NCBI RefSeq assembly: GCF_040115645.1
Contig: NC_089545.1
Span: 2,294,001-2,358,000 of the forward strand
Reading direction: 5' to 3'
DNA from: Euwallacea fornicatus
Taxonomy: Eukaryota > Arthropoda > Insecta > Coleoptera > Curculionidae
DNA: 64,000 nucleotides
The notes under the pieces were generated by a model. That model was given only the letters and a program-made list of their open reading frames with translations, had not been told where the DNA came from and searched no databases. Below are positions 1-11,705 of the stretch, in pieces. Made by a program: the position numbers and the translations under genes. How positions within the stretch are numbered: position 1 is the first letter of the stretch; every line of letters begins with the position of its first letter.

Positions 1-2570
1 TGGGGTGCACTCTTTATTTGAGGCAAATGGCGCTGAACTAATTAGACAATTTGCCAATGAAAATGTCATTGGAGAATGGAGAACTGGGTCAGGTGGGCAA
101 ACTCGAACTTTGCAGAAAGTTTTTACCTTTTGTTGTAAAAACACGTAATGTGTAGAGTGCGAGCAATGATACGTACAAATTAATGATTGCTCTGAGGCAA
201 CGTCGGCCGAGAATTGGTAGATCTCTGGTACCTCAAATTGGTACATTCTGACTTCGTCCCATTTACGGAATTAAATTTAAAAAAAGATACCAATTAGGCG
301 TACACACAGAACACAGATACGAAATAAGTTTTCCTGCGATTTTCTTATGTAGAGACTCCCGTTCCTTCCCTTGAACCAGATTCTTTTTCATTGGATGTGC
401 TTCACCTCAAACGTTACCTAACGTTATTACCACAAAGCGTGCTGAATTCGTATTTCTCAATAGCAAGGGATTTCTCTTGCAGCAGATGTGTCCCGTAATT
501 CTCCTGTATTTTGCAACAGAAACAATCTGTTATAGGCACCATGTTGCGCCTTACTAGTTGTCCCCTATATAGTATGTATATTTAGGTTTCTGGCAACCTT
601 CATCATGTCTTTAAGTAACGCCCTATTTAGGTCTTCTCATCCTATTAGTGCCCTGAGTAACAGAGGAGACCTTTGTCTGGTAACGGCAGAGTACTATTTT
701 CTACTAATTGTGGAAAACCGTAGTTCGGAGGTTACACAGTCGCATACTAAAGGTTAAAACGCTGAAGTCGTTTTCAGTTTTCTAATAAACCAAAAAACGA
801 ATCACAAGTAACAGGCTAGCAGACGCTACTCTGTGAAGAGACATTACCCTTTGACGTCACAAAGCGTGTTCAGTTTTTTGCAACCGTTCTACACGAAATT
901 CTAGATACATTTCGCTCTCCTCCGTTACCGCTATCTCTAATTCCGTGTAGATTCACAATGTGAAATAAAGACTTTTCATCAAAAACATTAAACTTGAACG
1001 GCCCATGGGATTTTTAGTACACTCCGAGTACACCAAAAATTCGCGCCTGCATTGTTGTAGGTGAATTGGAAGTTTCATACTTTTGCCACGCCCTGTATGT
1101 ATCGGACACAGTGTGTACCAGAATTTTTTCCTGAATCAAAGCCTGAAATAGGTTAACTGCACTAAAGCCGCATGCATAACTCAAATTAGGTGTGCGGAGT
1201 CCATCATGCTGTCGAAACTAGCCCTCCATCCATGCAGTAGCCACTTACTTCCTGAGGATCCTGTGTTTGACGGGTCGTTACTGTTCCGTCGTAGCCCTTC
1301 AGCCCGGTCATTGGGCCATTAGAAAGTGTTGCAGAACTACCGGAGTTGAGGGACGTCATTTGTCAACGACGTTTAGACTATCGGTCACCCGGAATAGTCG
1401 AACAAACCGGAACTTGGAAGACGAATGAGAAATGTATGGATTTCTGACCACTCTATCTGCTCTCAATTGGGATGAATTTTCTCCTAGTAAGATTTTATTC
1501 TGCTATCCTGGTTTGGATTACTAGAAGTAAGTTATAGCGGCTCCACCACTGTTTTTTTTTCTAATTAAAACTAGCTTCCTATGTATCAGCGGTAGCCGAC
1601 CACAAATTCTAAACAGATTAAGAGCATCAAAATTAATTCCAAACCGACAAACGGTACGACCATTTGTCTTCGTTTGATCGCCTTGATAATTACCTTAGAA
1701 CTTAATGGCCCAAAAGACACTTGGTTTGCTCGCGGGGCGAATCCCCAAATTAATCTGAGGTGCTATTATTGTATACAGGGTGCAATAAATTTTCGTTTCA
1801 CCGGGGACATCTCGTAAACGCGTCTCGTGAGAAAATAAGCTCCGATATGGACGTCGGAGAGGATAAAAATGGATTCCGAGCAATAATAAGCTACTTAAGA
1901 AGGAAGCAAGACCTACTGGGGTACAGGCCAATTGATATAAGGAAACCTAATACATTGTTTGCAATTAAATGTCAGACAAGTTTATATATCTATAGAAGCT
2001 CGTAGAGCGCATTACATCCATGCAACATCTTGATAAGTGTGCGATTTCCAAATGGACGTATCGCGAAATCCTCATCTGATGCTACTTTGAGGAGATGTTG
2101 AGATATATTATCTTTCTCAGTTCTTCCACAATCGTGTCTAACACGAGACCTTTTTCTCTTCTCTTTGCCATTCATACAGCTTATAATAAGTTCAAATAAA
2201 TACTAAACTGCTACGGATTTAATTGGAGATTCAATTATATGTATATCCTGCATTAAGAATAAGAATAATAACTGCAGTCCAGCATCGTTTATCGTTAACT
2301 AAGCGGTATGCTTAGGAAATAAATGGCCAGGTTTTTAATGAGCCATTGGCGTAAGACAGTTATATCTGTCTTGGAAATTGTGGGGCTAAATATAATCCAT
2401 ATTAATACGGCATTACGAATTTGGGTTAGCGATTTCACAAGTTCGGTTAAATTCATGGAAGGTGCTTTCAGGCCGTCGACAACACCGTTTTTTCGGTTAA
2501 TTTATAAAGGAGGGCGCATTGGTCAAGCTGAAGACTTATTTGGCGAAATCTTTAGGTTTTGCGTTAAATA
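1..2570. other. Spacer, no gene recognised
   Basis: Stops in all frames; the longest frames (about 80 codons near 1695-2005) overlap on opposite strands and look random. A perfect TGACGTCA (CRE-type) octamer lies at 852-859. An inverted CGCCCTGTAT at 1089-1098 and TATACAGGGTG at 1772-1782 look like edges of small transposon derivatives. Confidence 0.6.
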
Positions 2571-3915
2571 CTGCGTGACATAGAATAGAGAACATCCCGT
2601 AAAAATGGTTTTATTTAAATCATTCTTGAGGTGCATGTTTCTTACGCTAAAACCAATACTTCAATTTAAAAAAAGAAAAAAAAATTATCGATCCTTCGCG
2701 GTGTTTTATAGATTTCTGTAGACATTTAGGCATGGATCTAATGAGGTGATTGATGTCCTCTTTGGGAATCTCATTCCAGGTAAACTGGACAGCACGACAT
2801 AGCGCCTCTGGGGTTTGTGGGGAATGGGGTAAATTATGCAACTTACAATATTCCATACATGCTCAATTGGTGAAAGGTTTGGAGATCGAGGCAGCCAAGG
2901 TAGCAAATTAATTGTATTTTGTTGAGAGAAGTCCATAGTCACTCTAGCTTTATGTGGACGTGCATTGCCTTGCTGGAAAACTGGATTAACAAGACTTTCC
3001 AGATAAGGCACGAAATGGAGTTATTGAATGTATGGTCGTACTGTCTCTAATGAAATGTAAGAGTGACCTATTACCATATGCAACATCACCTCAAACCATT
3101 ACCCCAAGAGTCTGATGCACATGCCTCTGTATTGTAAACTGAGGATCCCGTCTTTCACCCCGTTTTCTTCTTACTCTTGCCCGCCCAAAATGCATACTGA
3201 AACGGAATCTGGATTCGTCATTAAACACGATATTACCTTATTCCAGATTGCAATGTATCCGTTCTCTGCACCATTGCGGTCGATTTTGACGCTGATCTAA
3301 GGTGAGGAGTGACACAAGATGGGAACGGTAGGAAATCAGTCTAAAACTTCTTATCCGGCGACAAATGGTTCGAGTCCCAATGGGTCTATCATACTCGGCA
3401 AGCCACAAATCCGTCAGCGGCCTCAACAGGAAGAATCTATCTGTTGAGGTCATGATTAGAAGGCGGCGATCGTGGCGTTCTGTAGTTCTTCCGGATCTCC
3501 CAGTACTTCTCTTCTGCTCTTCTTGGAGCAACATCTCAGTGTTTACGCTACGGTCCAATTTAGTGGCGATCTGCCTAAATGAGCTTCTCGTGTTCCCACC
3601 ATTCGACCTCTCTCAAAATCGCTCAATTCATGAAAATATCCCTGCATTCTGCGTCTAAGCATATTTGATTAATCTAAAAGCACTCTCTACGCACCCTATA
3701 CGCCAATAAATGATAATTGCAGTCGTATTGTTGATATTTTATTTCAATTTTTGTAGTTAAAAAAAAACTAAAATTTCTTGTAACTCGTAAATACAATGAT
3801 AAATATGGTTAAAAATTTAATCGTTTTTTGTGTTCTCATATATAAATGTGCAAACCAAAAATTATTTAAATAAAACCATTTTTACGGGACGTTCTCTCTT
3901 CTGTGTTACGCAGCG
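2571..3915 (-). mobile_element. Tc1-like transposon, near full length but inactive
   Basis: Terminal inverted repeats of about 50 nt (2571-2620 and 3864-3915) differ at about four positions plus a 2-nt gap. Both contain CCCGTAAAAATGGTTTTATT. TA flanks both ends. The internal open frame on the minus strand encodes a Tc1-type transposase broken by stops and frameshifts. The total of about 1.35 kb is somewhat short for the family. Confidence 0.88.
2706..3647 (-). pseudogene. Tc1-family (DD34E) transposase pseudogene
   Basis: Starting from an ATG at 3647, the minus strand gives the Tc1 N-terminal helix-turn-helix type LSDFERGRMVGTREAHLG, then after a shift a second HTH region with GRSGRTTERHDRRL, then FNDESRFRF with the first catalytic aspartate, then FQQGNARPHKAR where the second catalytic aspartate is replaced by glycine, then LPWLPRSPNLSPIEHVW with the glutamate. 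The spacing between the second and third catalytic positions is 34 residues, as in Tc1 elements. In-frame stops occur near 3238 and inside the segment corresponding to VMVWG near 3100, and at least two frameshifts are needed. It cannot make an active enzyme. Confidence 0.87.
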
Positions 3916-6900
3916 TATTTCCTCTGACATGTTTAAGTTATTCATCTGCTGCTCCAAAGACTCCTGGCCCAAGCTAAGATTGGAAAATTACTAAAGCTCG
4001 ATTACGTCACATCGAAATCATTCCATGCGCTTGTTTCTAGCGTTACTTGACGCCATATCCGAGAAATCGAGGTATGAGAAACTAGACCGTTCGTTCCGCC
4101 CCTTCCCCAAAGTCCTTCGAATTCAACTCACATCGAATTATTAACTCGTCACGTGAGTTGCCAACAGATCGTTTAACTGATTAACATTCATTAAACTTTT
4201 CCCGAGACAAGTCGGGATTGAAAACTGGTTCTCGATAGTTAGAGGAAACAATAACTTGGCAATTTGCGATATTACCAAAGCCCTTCATCCCAGCGGTTTT
4301 CTAATTCCCTTACTAAGTCAATAGAGAGTGAATAAATGAGGCGACATTCCATCGGATGCACTTGCTTCATTAAAATGCTGACGGGACAAGTTAGCGCAGC
4401 TCTCAGCTGGTTTGCGGCAAATTTTAATAGAAAACGCGAAATTGCTCTTCCCTTCTTTTGCTCCAGCCAGTCCATAACGGGAACTTGGGTGACATTAAAT
4501 CAGCCCGATATGTCGTTACATTTATCTTCGGCAAGAGATATTTATTTATATTTAAAACATTCAGGAAGCTCCTCGCCGGTTCGCGCTTTGTGTGCAGACG
4601 AGCGACTTGGCGTATTCGCCTTCAGAATTTGATTTAGAACCAATAAACCCTAAGCAGGCATTCAGCAAGACGAAAATTAAATTAGCTTACGTTAACAATA
4701 TAACTCGGTGAGCATTCATTAGCCATTTTATTGTTTAAAAGAAGATTAGAACGTCCGGCTAAGAGCTGCGAACTATTCGCTCTAATTATTCATTTTAAAA
4801 GTCTTAATGCAGTTAATTGCCCAGTGCAAGTTATGAGAGAGCTATGCGCGGAACTGCGACTTTGCTCTTTATCAACGAAAAAAAACTTTAAAGCTTTGTA
4901 AGGGCTCGTCTCGAACTGCTTCCGCACCACAAGCCGCACGATACATCGCAAATCTGCGAAAGCGAATCGAGTAAAGGGCCATCCAGTTTTATTATTATTC
5001 GAGGTTCCGTGGCCATAAGTACCACCCGAAACTGAACACAAATTCGTCTTTGTTCGAAATCTCAATCTCAAATCAATATTCCGTAATTGACGTTTTACTC
5101 GTTCCAATTTAGCCAAAACTTGTCTGAGAATTCCATTCTGCTTCGCGTATGTATAGGAATGGCGAAGAATCGACGGTTGGAACTCGGCGAACGTTCAAGT
5201 CGACCAGCAAGCGATACACGAAACCATATTACAAGCATAGCCCGGGATCGTGTAATCACTTCAAAATTTAACCAGAAACAACTTGACCGATCGGATCTCA
5301 ATTTTCTGGAAGGGAAAACGTATGTACAATTCTCAAAATTACCTAACCTGAATTTTGAGGAGGATAAAAAATTGACTATTTTTGCAGATTTCTTTGCGTG
5401 AGGTAAAAAGTAATATTTCACGTAAACGTTTGAATTTTTAATAGTGCGACGAAAGCCGAGAAAATTATCTATATTACAGCTAATACGCTAAAGATATTAT
5501 CAGTTAACACGCTGTGGATCGCAAAAAATATCAGTTCTCCAAAAATACTTATAGCCGAAATTAAGATATCCATCAACTGAATTATCATAAAACACACGAA
5601 GAGGGGATTTTTATCTGAAATTGCAGCGAATTACTTATGCAACGAAATCTCTAAAAATTATCAGTTGACGTGCCACTCAGGCCAAAATTCATGACATTAG
5701 CATAAACATTTATTCACATTAAAATAGTTGTAAATTCCTTTAAATTTTTGGGAGCAATAAATTCTTGGCTCTTTTAGATAATTTAGCATACCTAAAGGTT
5801 TTCTTGCACTTGTCAGTCTTGCATTAAGATCGCATTAGGATTACGGATACCTTGAACTGATCAATACGTCGATAAGTCAATTTTTAACGTATCCCGTTAT
5901 TACATAATTTTTCGATATAGCATAAGGAGGATCATTAAGATCTCAAAGAGGCACTGGACTATCAGAGAAATGTCTGGGCTATATTCATCGGCTGTTATCT
6001 ATTTGTCACATGTTAGACCGTAAGAGCAAATTGTTGGATCAACGCCCTACGTTTACGGTCCACTTCATACTGGAAAGTTTTTTCAACGATCACCCGTTAA
6101 TACCTGATGAAGTGTTTATTCTATTTACCATGCTATAGGTTCAGTTTCGATAGCTGGCACATACCTAACATTAGAATGACCATGCCGATCCGCGGGTACC
6201 TAATGGGCATCATCGCATGATTGACGTGCAGGTGGGCTACGCGGTACCGGGTACTGACTTCGTGACATCACGAGGGTCAGAGGTGGCTGGCATCGCTTGC
6301 TCAAAATCAATCAAACTTATGGGAGGTCGTCCAAGAAGGACGGTGGTGGTAATCCTTTGTTTCCTATTCCGTTTCACCACTAAAGTTTAAGACGTGAAGG
6401 ATGCAATGAACTCACTAAACCGTCCACTTTTCCGATTCACTGACATCCATGACTAATTTTTAAGCAGTGTAAAGTTACACAGGACAGCTCTTTTTGGGAG
6501 TTTGCCGGTTTAAAAATTTATAACTTGTGACGTAATGACGTTTTTAAGGTTTGGTTTTTTTTTAGGCCCGCACTCATAAAGTAAGGAATTGCTTTTAAGC
6601 CTCCACGGCTTAAATTAGATTGCAGCAGCGGCGTTCCCAGATAAAAAGGAAAATCTGTTTTTTTCCTTTGGAGCCATCTGGGTTGTGGTAATTAGGCCAA
6701 CGCACGAGTTTACGCCTGAAATTGATTATTAATCCGCTGAGAATATGGAAACGTCGTGCCGAGATGAGTCGCAAAACAATGTGCGTCGTATGCCAACAAG
6801 TTTGGAAAAATGAGCAGTGAGCATGTGCAGATGTAGACATCACCTTGTATATCGACAATCCTCAATATTAAATTAATTAAGCAAGAAATCAGGATTATCA

Positions 6901-9900
6901 TGGAGAATTAACGGGGAATATATAAAAAAGCGTTATATGTTATGAGGGAAAATTTGAAAAAAATTATTATTTAACACGCGGTGCGTTAGGGCGAATAACA
7001 TAATTTATCAAATTATCGCGGAATATATTGTGGAATTAGGAGAATTTTGAAATAAAATAATTGTATTTCTCTGAAAGCTGGGAAAATCCCGGTGGATATA
7101 TACTGGTAAAAAATGGTGCATAGCGCAAGCATGACGATTAGTATACGAAAGCACTCTCTATTGTGTGGCGAGGTCTACAAAAAATCTCCGTTGTTACATA
7201 AAATATGCATTTCCTAACTGGTTACATAAACGGCCGTTTTAACAAGCGGTGTTTTTGGTCATTTTACAGTTTTATAATTTCTCGGTTAGCATCCTGCCGT
7301 CACCGTGCGGTAAAAACCTCTTGTTACACTTATTCAGTCAATAAGCATTAAAATACTATTATCTTCTAATTTTTTACTGAAGCATTACGATATTGAATTT
7401 TATTATGATTTGACCACATAGATAAATCGCATGTCTCTGATGGGCTTTGGCTATTTTATTCCAAAAATATCTAATTTGCCTGAACCCGAAGAGGAATAAC
7501 GGTGCTCTTTCTGGGCGCTTAAGAATGCTAACTTTGGTATTCTAACGATGCTATTGTCTCGCACTGCATCCAATGCATTCAATCACCTGCAATTCTTTGA
7601 ACAATTTATTGAATTTGGCCTTAGAACTACTGTACGATTAACAAAACTTTCCTAATTATAGCTTTGATCAGTTTATGGGTTTGGAGACTCTGACGTATTT
7701 GTTCGATCAAAGTCTCGTTAATATTAATTATTAAGTTCTAATACAGACTTAACCTCAGATCTATCGGAATCGTAATTAAATCCCTCGTAGGAATTTGTTT
7801 CGACTGAATTCCAGCTCCCAACTTAGAAACTATTCGAACGTGGCGGTGAGGGGGGAAGAGGGGGCTGGGAAGAGGGAGGGAACGGGGTGAGGGGGGCTTT
7901 GAACTCACTGGTGTCGTTTTATGAATCGAACCCTTTGTCATTAAGAGTGTGTGTCGTGTTACTACATTACAGGCTCATTAAACCTAATTACACGGTGCTG
8001 TACGTATGACATGAAAACAAACTTGGGCTTTCAATAAATCTGGAAGTTCTAATTAGCCCTCGAGTTTAGATTATACCCTTCGGTTTGATGAAGGCATTCA
8101 TCGGTGTGATATCAGTTACATTTCTTTGGCTCATAAAAAAACCGTGCGTTTAGAAATAGTTCCCACAACATAGAAAAAGGTCAAACTCCAGATTACTTAC
8201 CATCACAAAGAGCACACACATAACTCATCTCGAACGAGCATCAGTGGAATTCTTAAAATCAAAAGCAATATCTCTTGAACGTCATCCTCTCGTAAGATCC
8301 GATGGCCGATCTAAATCGCTCTTAATATTTTCCATTGTTAAGCGCATAAATCTCCATTATGAGTACGCATCAAGCGCGTCTGCTTCCAAAAGGCTCTTTT
8401 ATTTGTTGAACTGTTCCCGTTTTGAGTGACAGTACGCTTGCTTACTTGGTTTTTCCATTGTTATCTCGATGGACAGCATATCGCCTAGTTGATAACCATC
8501 TATCTTGGAATAATCTTAATTTTTGTTCCTTTTTTTGTAAGTTTCAGGGTAGGAGCATCGCACGTCGCAGCTTATTGATTTACACTAAAAATGTTGATTC
8601 GGTAAGTGGAGTTCGAAACGATTTTCAGAATCGTGAATCGTTGAGTTTTCAGTATATAAATTATTTTCAAATTTATTTTGACATTTCCGGCAATAACGTT
8701 TCACTCAAAATGGAAACAGATCCGGCCCTGTGCTCATAGACTTACCTCCTAAACTTGTGATTGATCGATTACCCTTTTGGCCCATATTCACTCCCGATTA
8801 GCACCAGCATTTTCATTATTATCACTTAGGATGTCAGATTAAGAAATTCCCATTTTCAATCATGTCATAGAGAGTATGAATTTTACTTACAGCTTTCTTC
8901 TTATTCTTTCAGAAGCTCGCTTGACTATAAATTATATCTCCCGCCACTGACGCTACGTATAATAATCAATATTCAGTACGTCACTGGCGTACCGCAATGT
9001 TTTAAAACCCAGCAATTTTCATACATTAGTTCGCCGCCTTGTTACGCTCCTGCTCGTGATATACCTACAGGACAATTTTTGCAACTAGAAATATAGAGAA
9101 TTGAGGCTAAAGGTACCACTGGGCAAGGGCACCAAATATGATCGACTCATTATCCAATTTTGACACTTAGCAGTTTTCCAAACTTTTCCCGCCATTTGGC
9201 TTGTTGCCATATCGGCTGGTTCTACTTAAAAAGTTGTGATCTGTGCGTGCTGAATAAAAATGCATCTCATCCAAATTGCAAAGAGCCCTCATAGGCAGAG
9301 GCCGATCTAGAGATAAGTGGGGCTCAGCATTAGCCCCCTTCATGTGGGCGCTGCCCGGCTCTATGTTCGCCACTGATTTTTCTCTTTCATATGTGACTTC
9401 CTGGTTGAAAGGTGGTACCCTTTCGTTAGTCCTACCCGCATACGTTAAAAACAAGGACTGGCAAGCTGTTGGAGACTTTCTATAAACACCTGACTTCCTT
9501 TGGCCAATAACTACTTAATACAAGGGGAGCCATTGTTGGACACTTGCTGAACCTTGACCAATGAGTGAGGATCACGATGCCTTATGAATAATGTGAATTT
9601 TTTCTTGCCAAAATAAAGCCGCACAATAAAAGGTAGAATAATATGATAATTTATTGTCAGGCTTGTAACTGAAGATAATAATGCAGTTCATATTTAGAGA
9701 ACGCACATTATTGTTTCTTGGTACCCGCTGCAGCCAGTACCTTTAAATGGAACACGCGTAGGCCTTTGAGTACTTATGCTTTCTCGGAACCACTACCGTC
9801 ATGACATAAAGGAACTGCTCTTTGTCATATTTTAAGCTAAATGACTTAAATGGATAAGGGAGTATAATTTGAGGCACGTTGACATCCACGGAAACCATAC

Positions 9901-10980
9901 GTTTCCTATTGCAAGTTTGATTTATTTTGAAGCGTAAGGAATATTCAGATACGGTACAAGGAGACTACAAGTCTTGTAACTACTCTGTCCCCAATTAATT
10001 AATGCCAACATAAAAACCGAGACGTCATATTTAAAAGTAACTTAAGCTTGTTGTTGGAGCAAATGGCTCGGCACGCTCGTAATGCTCGCCATGGGGTAAA
10101 GAAAGCCCGTCCCGGAATAATTTAAAATACATTAAATCCCCGGAGCCTAAATTAATAATCAACAATATCAAATATTGTTTTATATTAAAATTGCGTGTCT
10201 ATCCAAGTTAGGACTGGGCATCATTATCGAGTAGCTCGCTGTATGCACGAGGAATTCTAGGAAGAGGAAAAACCGAGTAAATTGAAATAAAACACTGTCT
10301 CAAGCAGGTTTACAGCGGGACCATATAACTTGAGAACACCTGCTAATTACCATCCAACGACAAATAGGAAACATTATTATATAATAAAAACAAGAAATAT
10401 GGTTAATTGGAAGATAACCAAGTTTAAATGTTAGTCTACATCCGCCTGGGGCACACGTCCTCTGCGACTGGTTGATGACCTAGTGCTAAACACATGAAAA
10501 CCATTTCTAGTTACTTCTTATTCTGGATTATTAATGACTTTGTAGTTATAGTTTGTTAATTTATTAGTCCAAAGCCTCCGGGCGCAACATGATTTAAGGT
10601 AGCTATTACGTAAGTTGAGTATTATTTCTTTGACTAACCTGTATATTCATAGGATTTGGAATGAACCATTTCCCTCACGCAAATCGAAGTGCATAATAGA
10701 TATTGATTTCGAGTGGCAAGTCAAGAGGGTCTTTCTTAGTGATTGACCAGTCATGGTATGGATGTGCATTTCCAATGACTAGAAGAATTGTAATTCTTCA
10801 TTATTACAACACTACGAATGCAGTACATCCAATAACTTTCGATGGGTTTTCGCTAATGCCACATCATGGAGCGAAGTGAATACAAACGACAAATTGGAAA
10901 TATCCGATTTGCGGTTTTAATTAGATAATACTATCGTCCTCCCTGAATAAACTTGGAAAGAAGCTCTAGACTGAAAATTA
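3916..10980. other. Long spacer, no gene recognised
   Basis: Only short random-looking frames (up to about 108 codons at 4790-5421 on both strands, no known motif). Contains the G-rich tract at 7850-7896. Some blocks rich in TAATTA-type homeodomain-like sites (for example 6870-7030) could be regulatory but cannot be shown to be conserved from this sequence alone. Confidence 0.55.
7850..7896 (+). other. G-rich purine tract with G-quadruplex potential
   Basis: Seven runs of three to six G separated by one to five nt, with only a few pyrimidines, in otherwise AT-rich DNA. This exceeds the usual four-run G-quadruplex pattern. No gene adjoins it. Confidence 0.85.
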
Positions 10981-11215
10981 TATAAAGGGTGTAACATGTC
11001 ATTGAGGATATGTGTCGGGGGGTGGATAGCACTCTGCAATATTATAAAAAAACGCTATTCGATCAAATCAAAAACGCATCATTTTTCATATACAGGGTGG
11101 TAAAGTTTCACAACTCTTCTTACATTTTCTACTTTCTTCACTTATGCTTTGAGTTCATTTTTTTAAATTTAGTATGTTTATTTCCCAGCAAACCCCACTA
11201 AATGGCATCTGCATG
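10981..11215 (+). repeat. Dispersed repeat family X, copy A
   Basis: Contains, in order, AGGGTGTAACATGTCATTGA, a GATAGCACTCTGCAATATTA segment, AAAACGCATCATTTTTCATA and TACAGGGTGGTAAAGTTTCA. The same ordered blocks occur in the inverted copy at 44585-44799 and, more diverged, at 11450-11705. No inverted ends or coding frame recognised; probably part of a longer transposable element. Confidence 0.7.
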
Positions 11216-11249
11216 ACACCCCGTTTCAGTCACTGCATGTCAGCCACAG

Positions 11250-11705
11250 TAGTCACATAGCTGACGAGTGCTTCAAACAAAATTACACTCGATTATTTCG
11301 ATTAATACAACAGTTCCAGATTATGACGATCTCGTTAATGCGTTGCCGCGCTAACTTACGAGTGAATGAACTAAGAAAGGATGCCGAGACAAAAACATAC
11401 AAAAAATTTTACGATCTGCTTTTTGCAAAGTTATGAATCATAAGCCAAATAATTTCGATGAGCAATGGCTTCTAGAGCGTAAGATATCATGGGGATTTTC
11501 CAGAGGGCAATAGCGCTTTGCAAGAAAATGACGAATAACCCTCATAGATCCATGGTGAAAAACGCACCATTTCCAGTATACAGTGTGGCCAAATTATTTT
11601 ACACTTATCCTCATATTTTGCATATTTTCCACGTATACATTGAGTTGAATGTTGAAAATTTCATTCAGTTATTTTCTTTCAGGCTCTTTACAACAAAATG
11701 TCAAA
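11250..11705 (+). repeat. Dispersed repeat family X, copy B (longest)
   Basis: The first part (about 11265-11440) matches 50515-50700 with blocks GACGAGTGCTTCAA, TTGCCGCGCTAACTTA and CATACAAAAAATTTTACGAT. The second part (about 11470-11705) matches copies A and C with GATCCATGGTGAAAAACGCA and TATACAGTGTGGCCAAAT. This copy therefore links the two halves of the repeat. Confidence 0.68.

Noticed and set aside
3367..3377. GGTTCGAGTCC, a perfect tRNA/SINE B-box word
   Set aside because: It lies within the minus-strand coding region of the Tc1-like transposase and has no A-box or cloverleaf around it.
4790..5421. Opposed 104-108 codon frames
   Set aside because: No signal peptide, domain or splice pattern; frames overlap on both strands as expected by chance.
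9290..9365. GC-rich segment with GGCCGATCTAGAG and GGGGCTCAGCATTAGCCCC
   Set aside because: Resembles the repeat-like GC segment at 20.7 kb and contains a small inverted repeat, but similarity is too weak to define a family.
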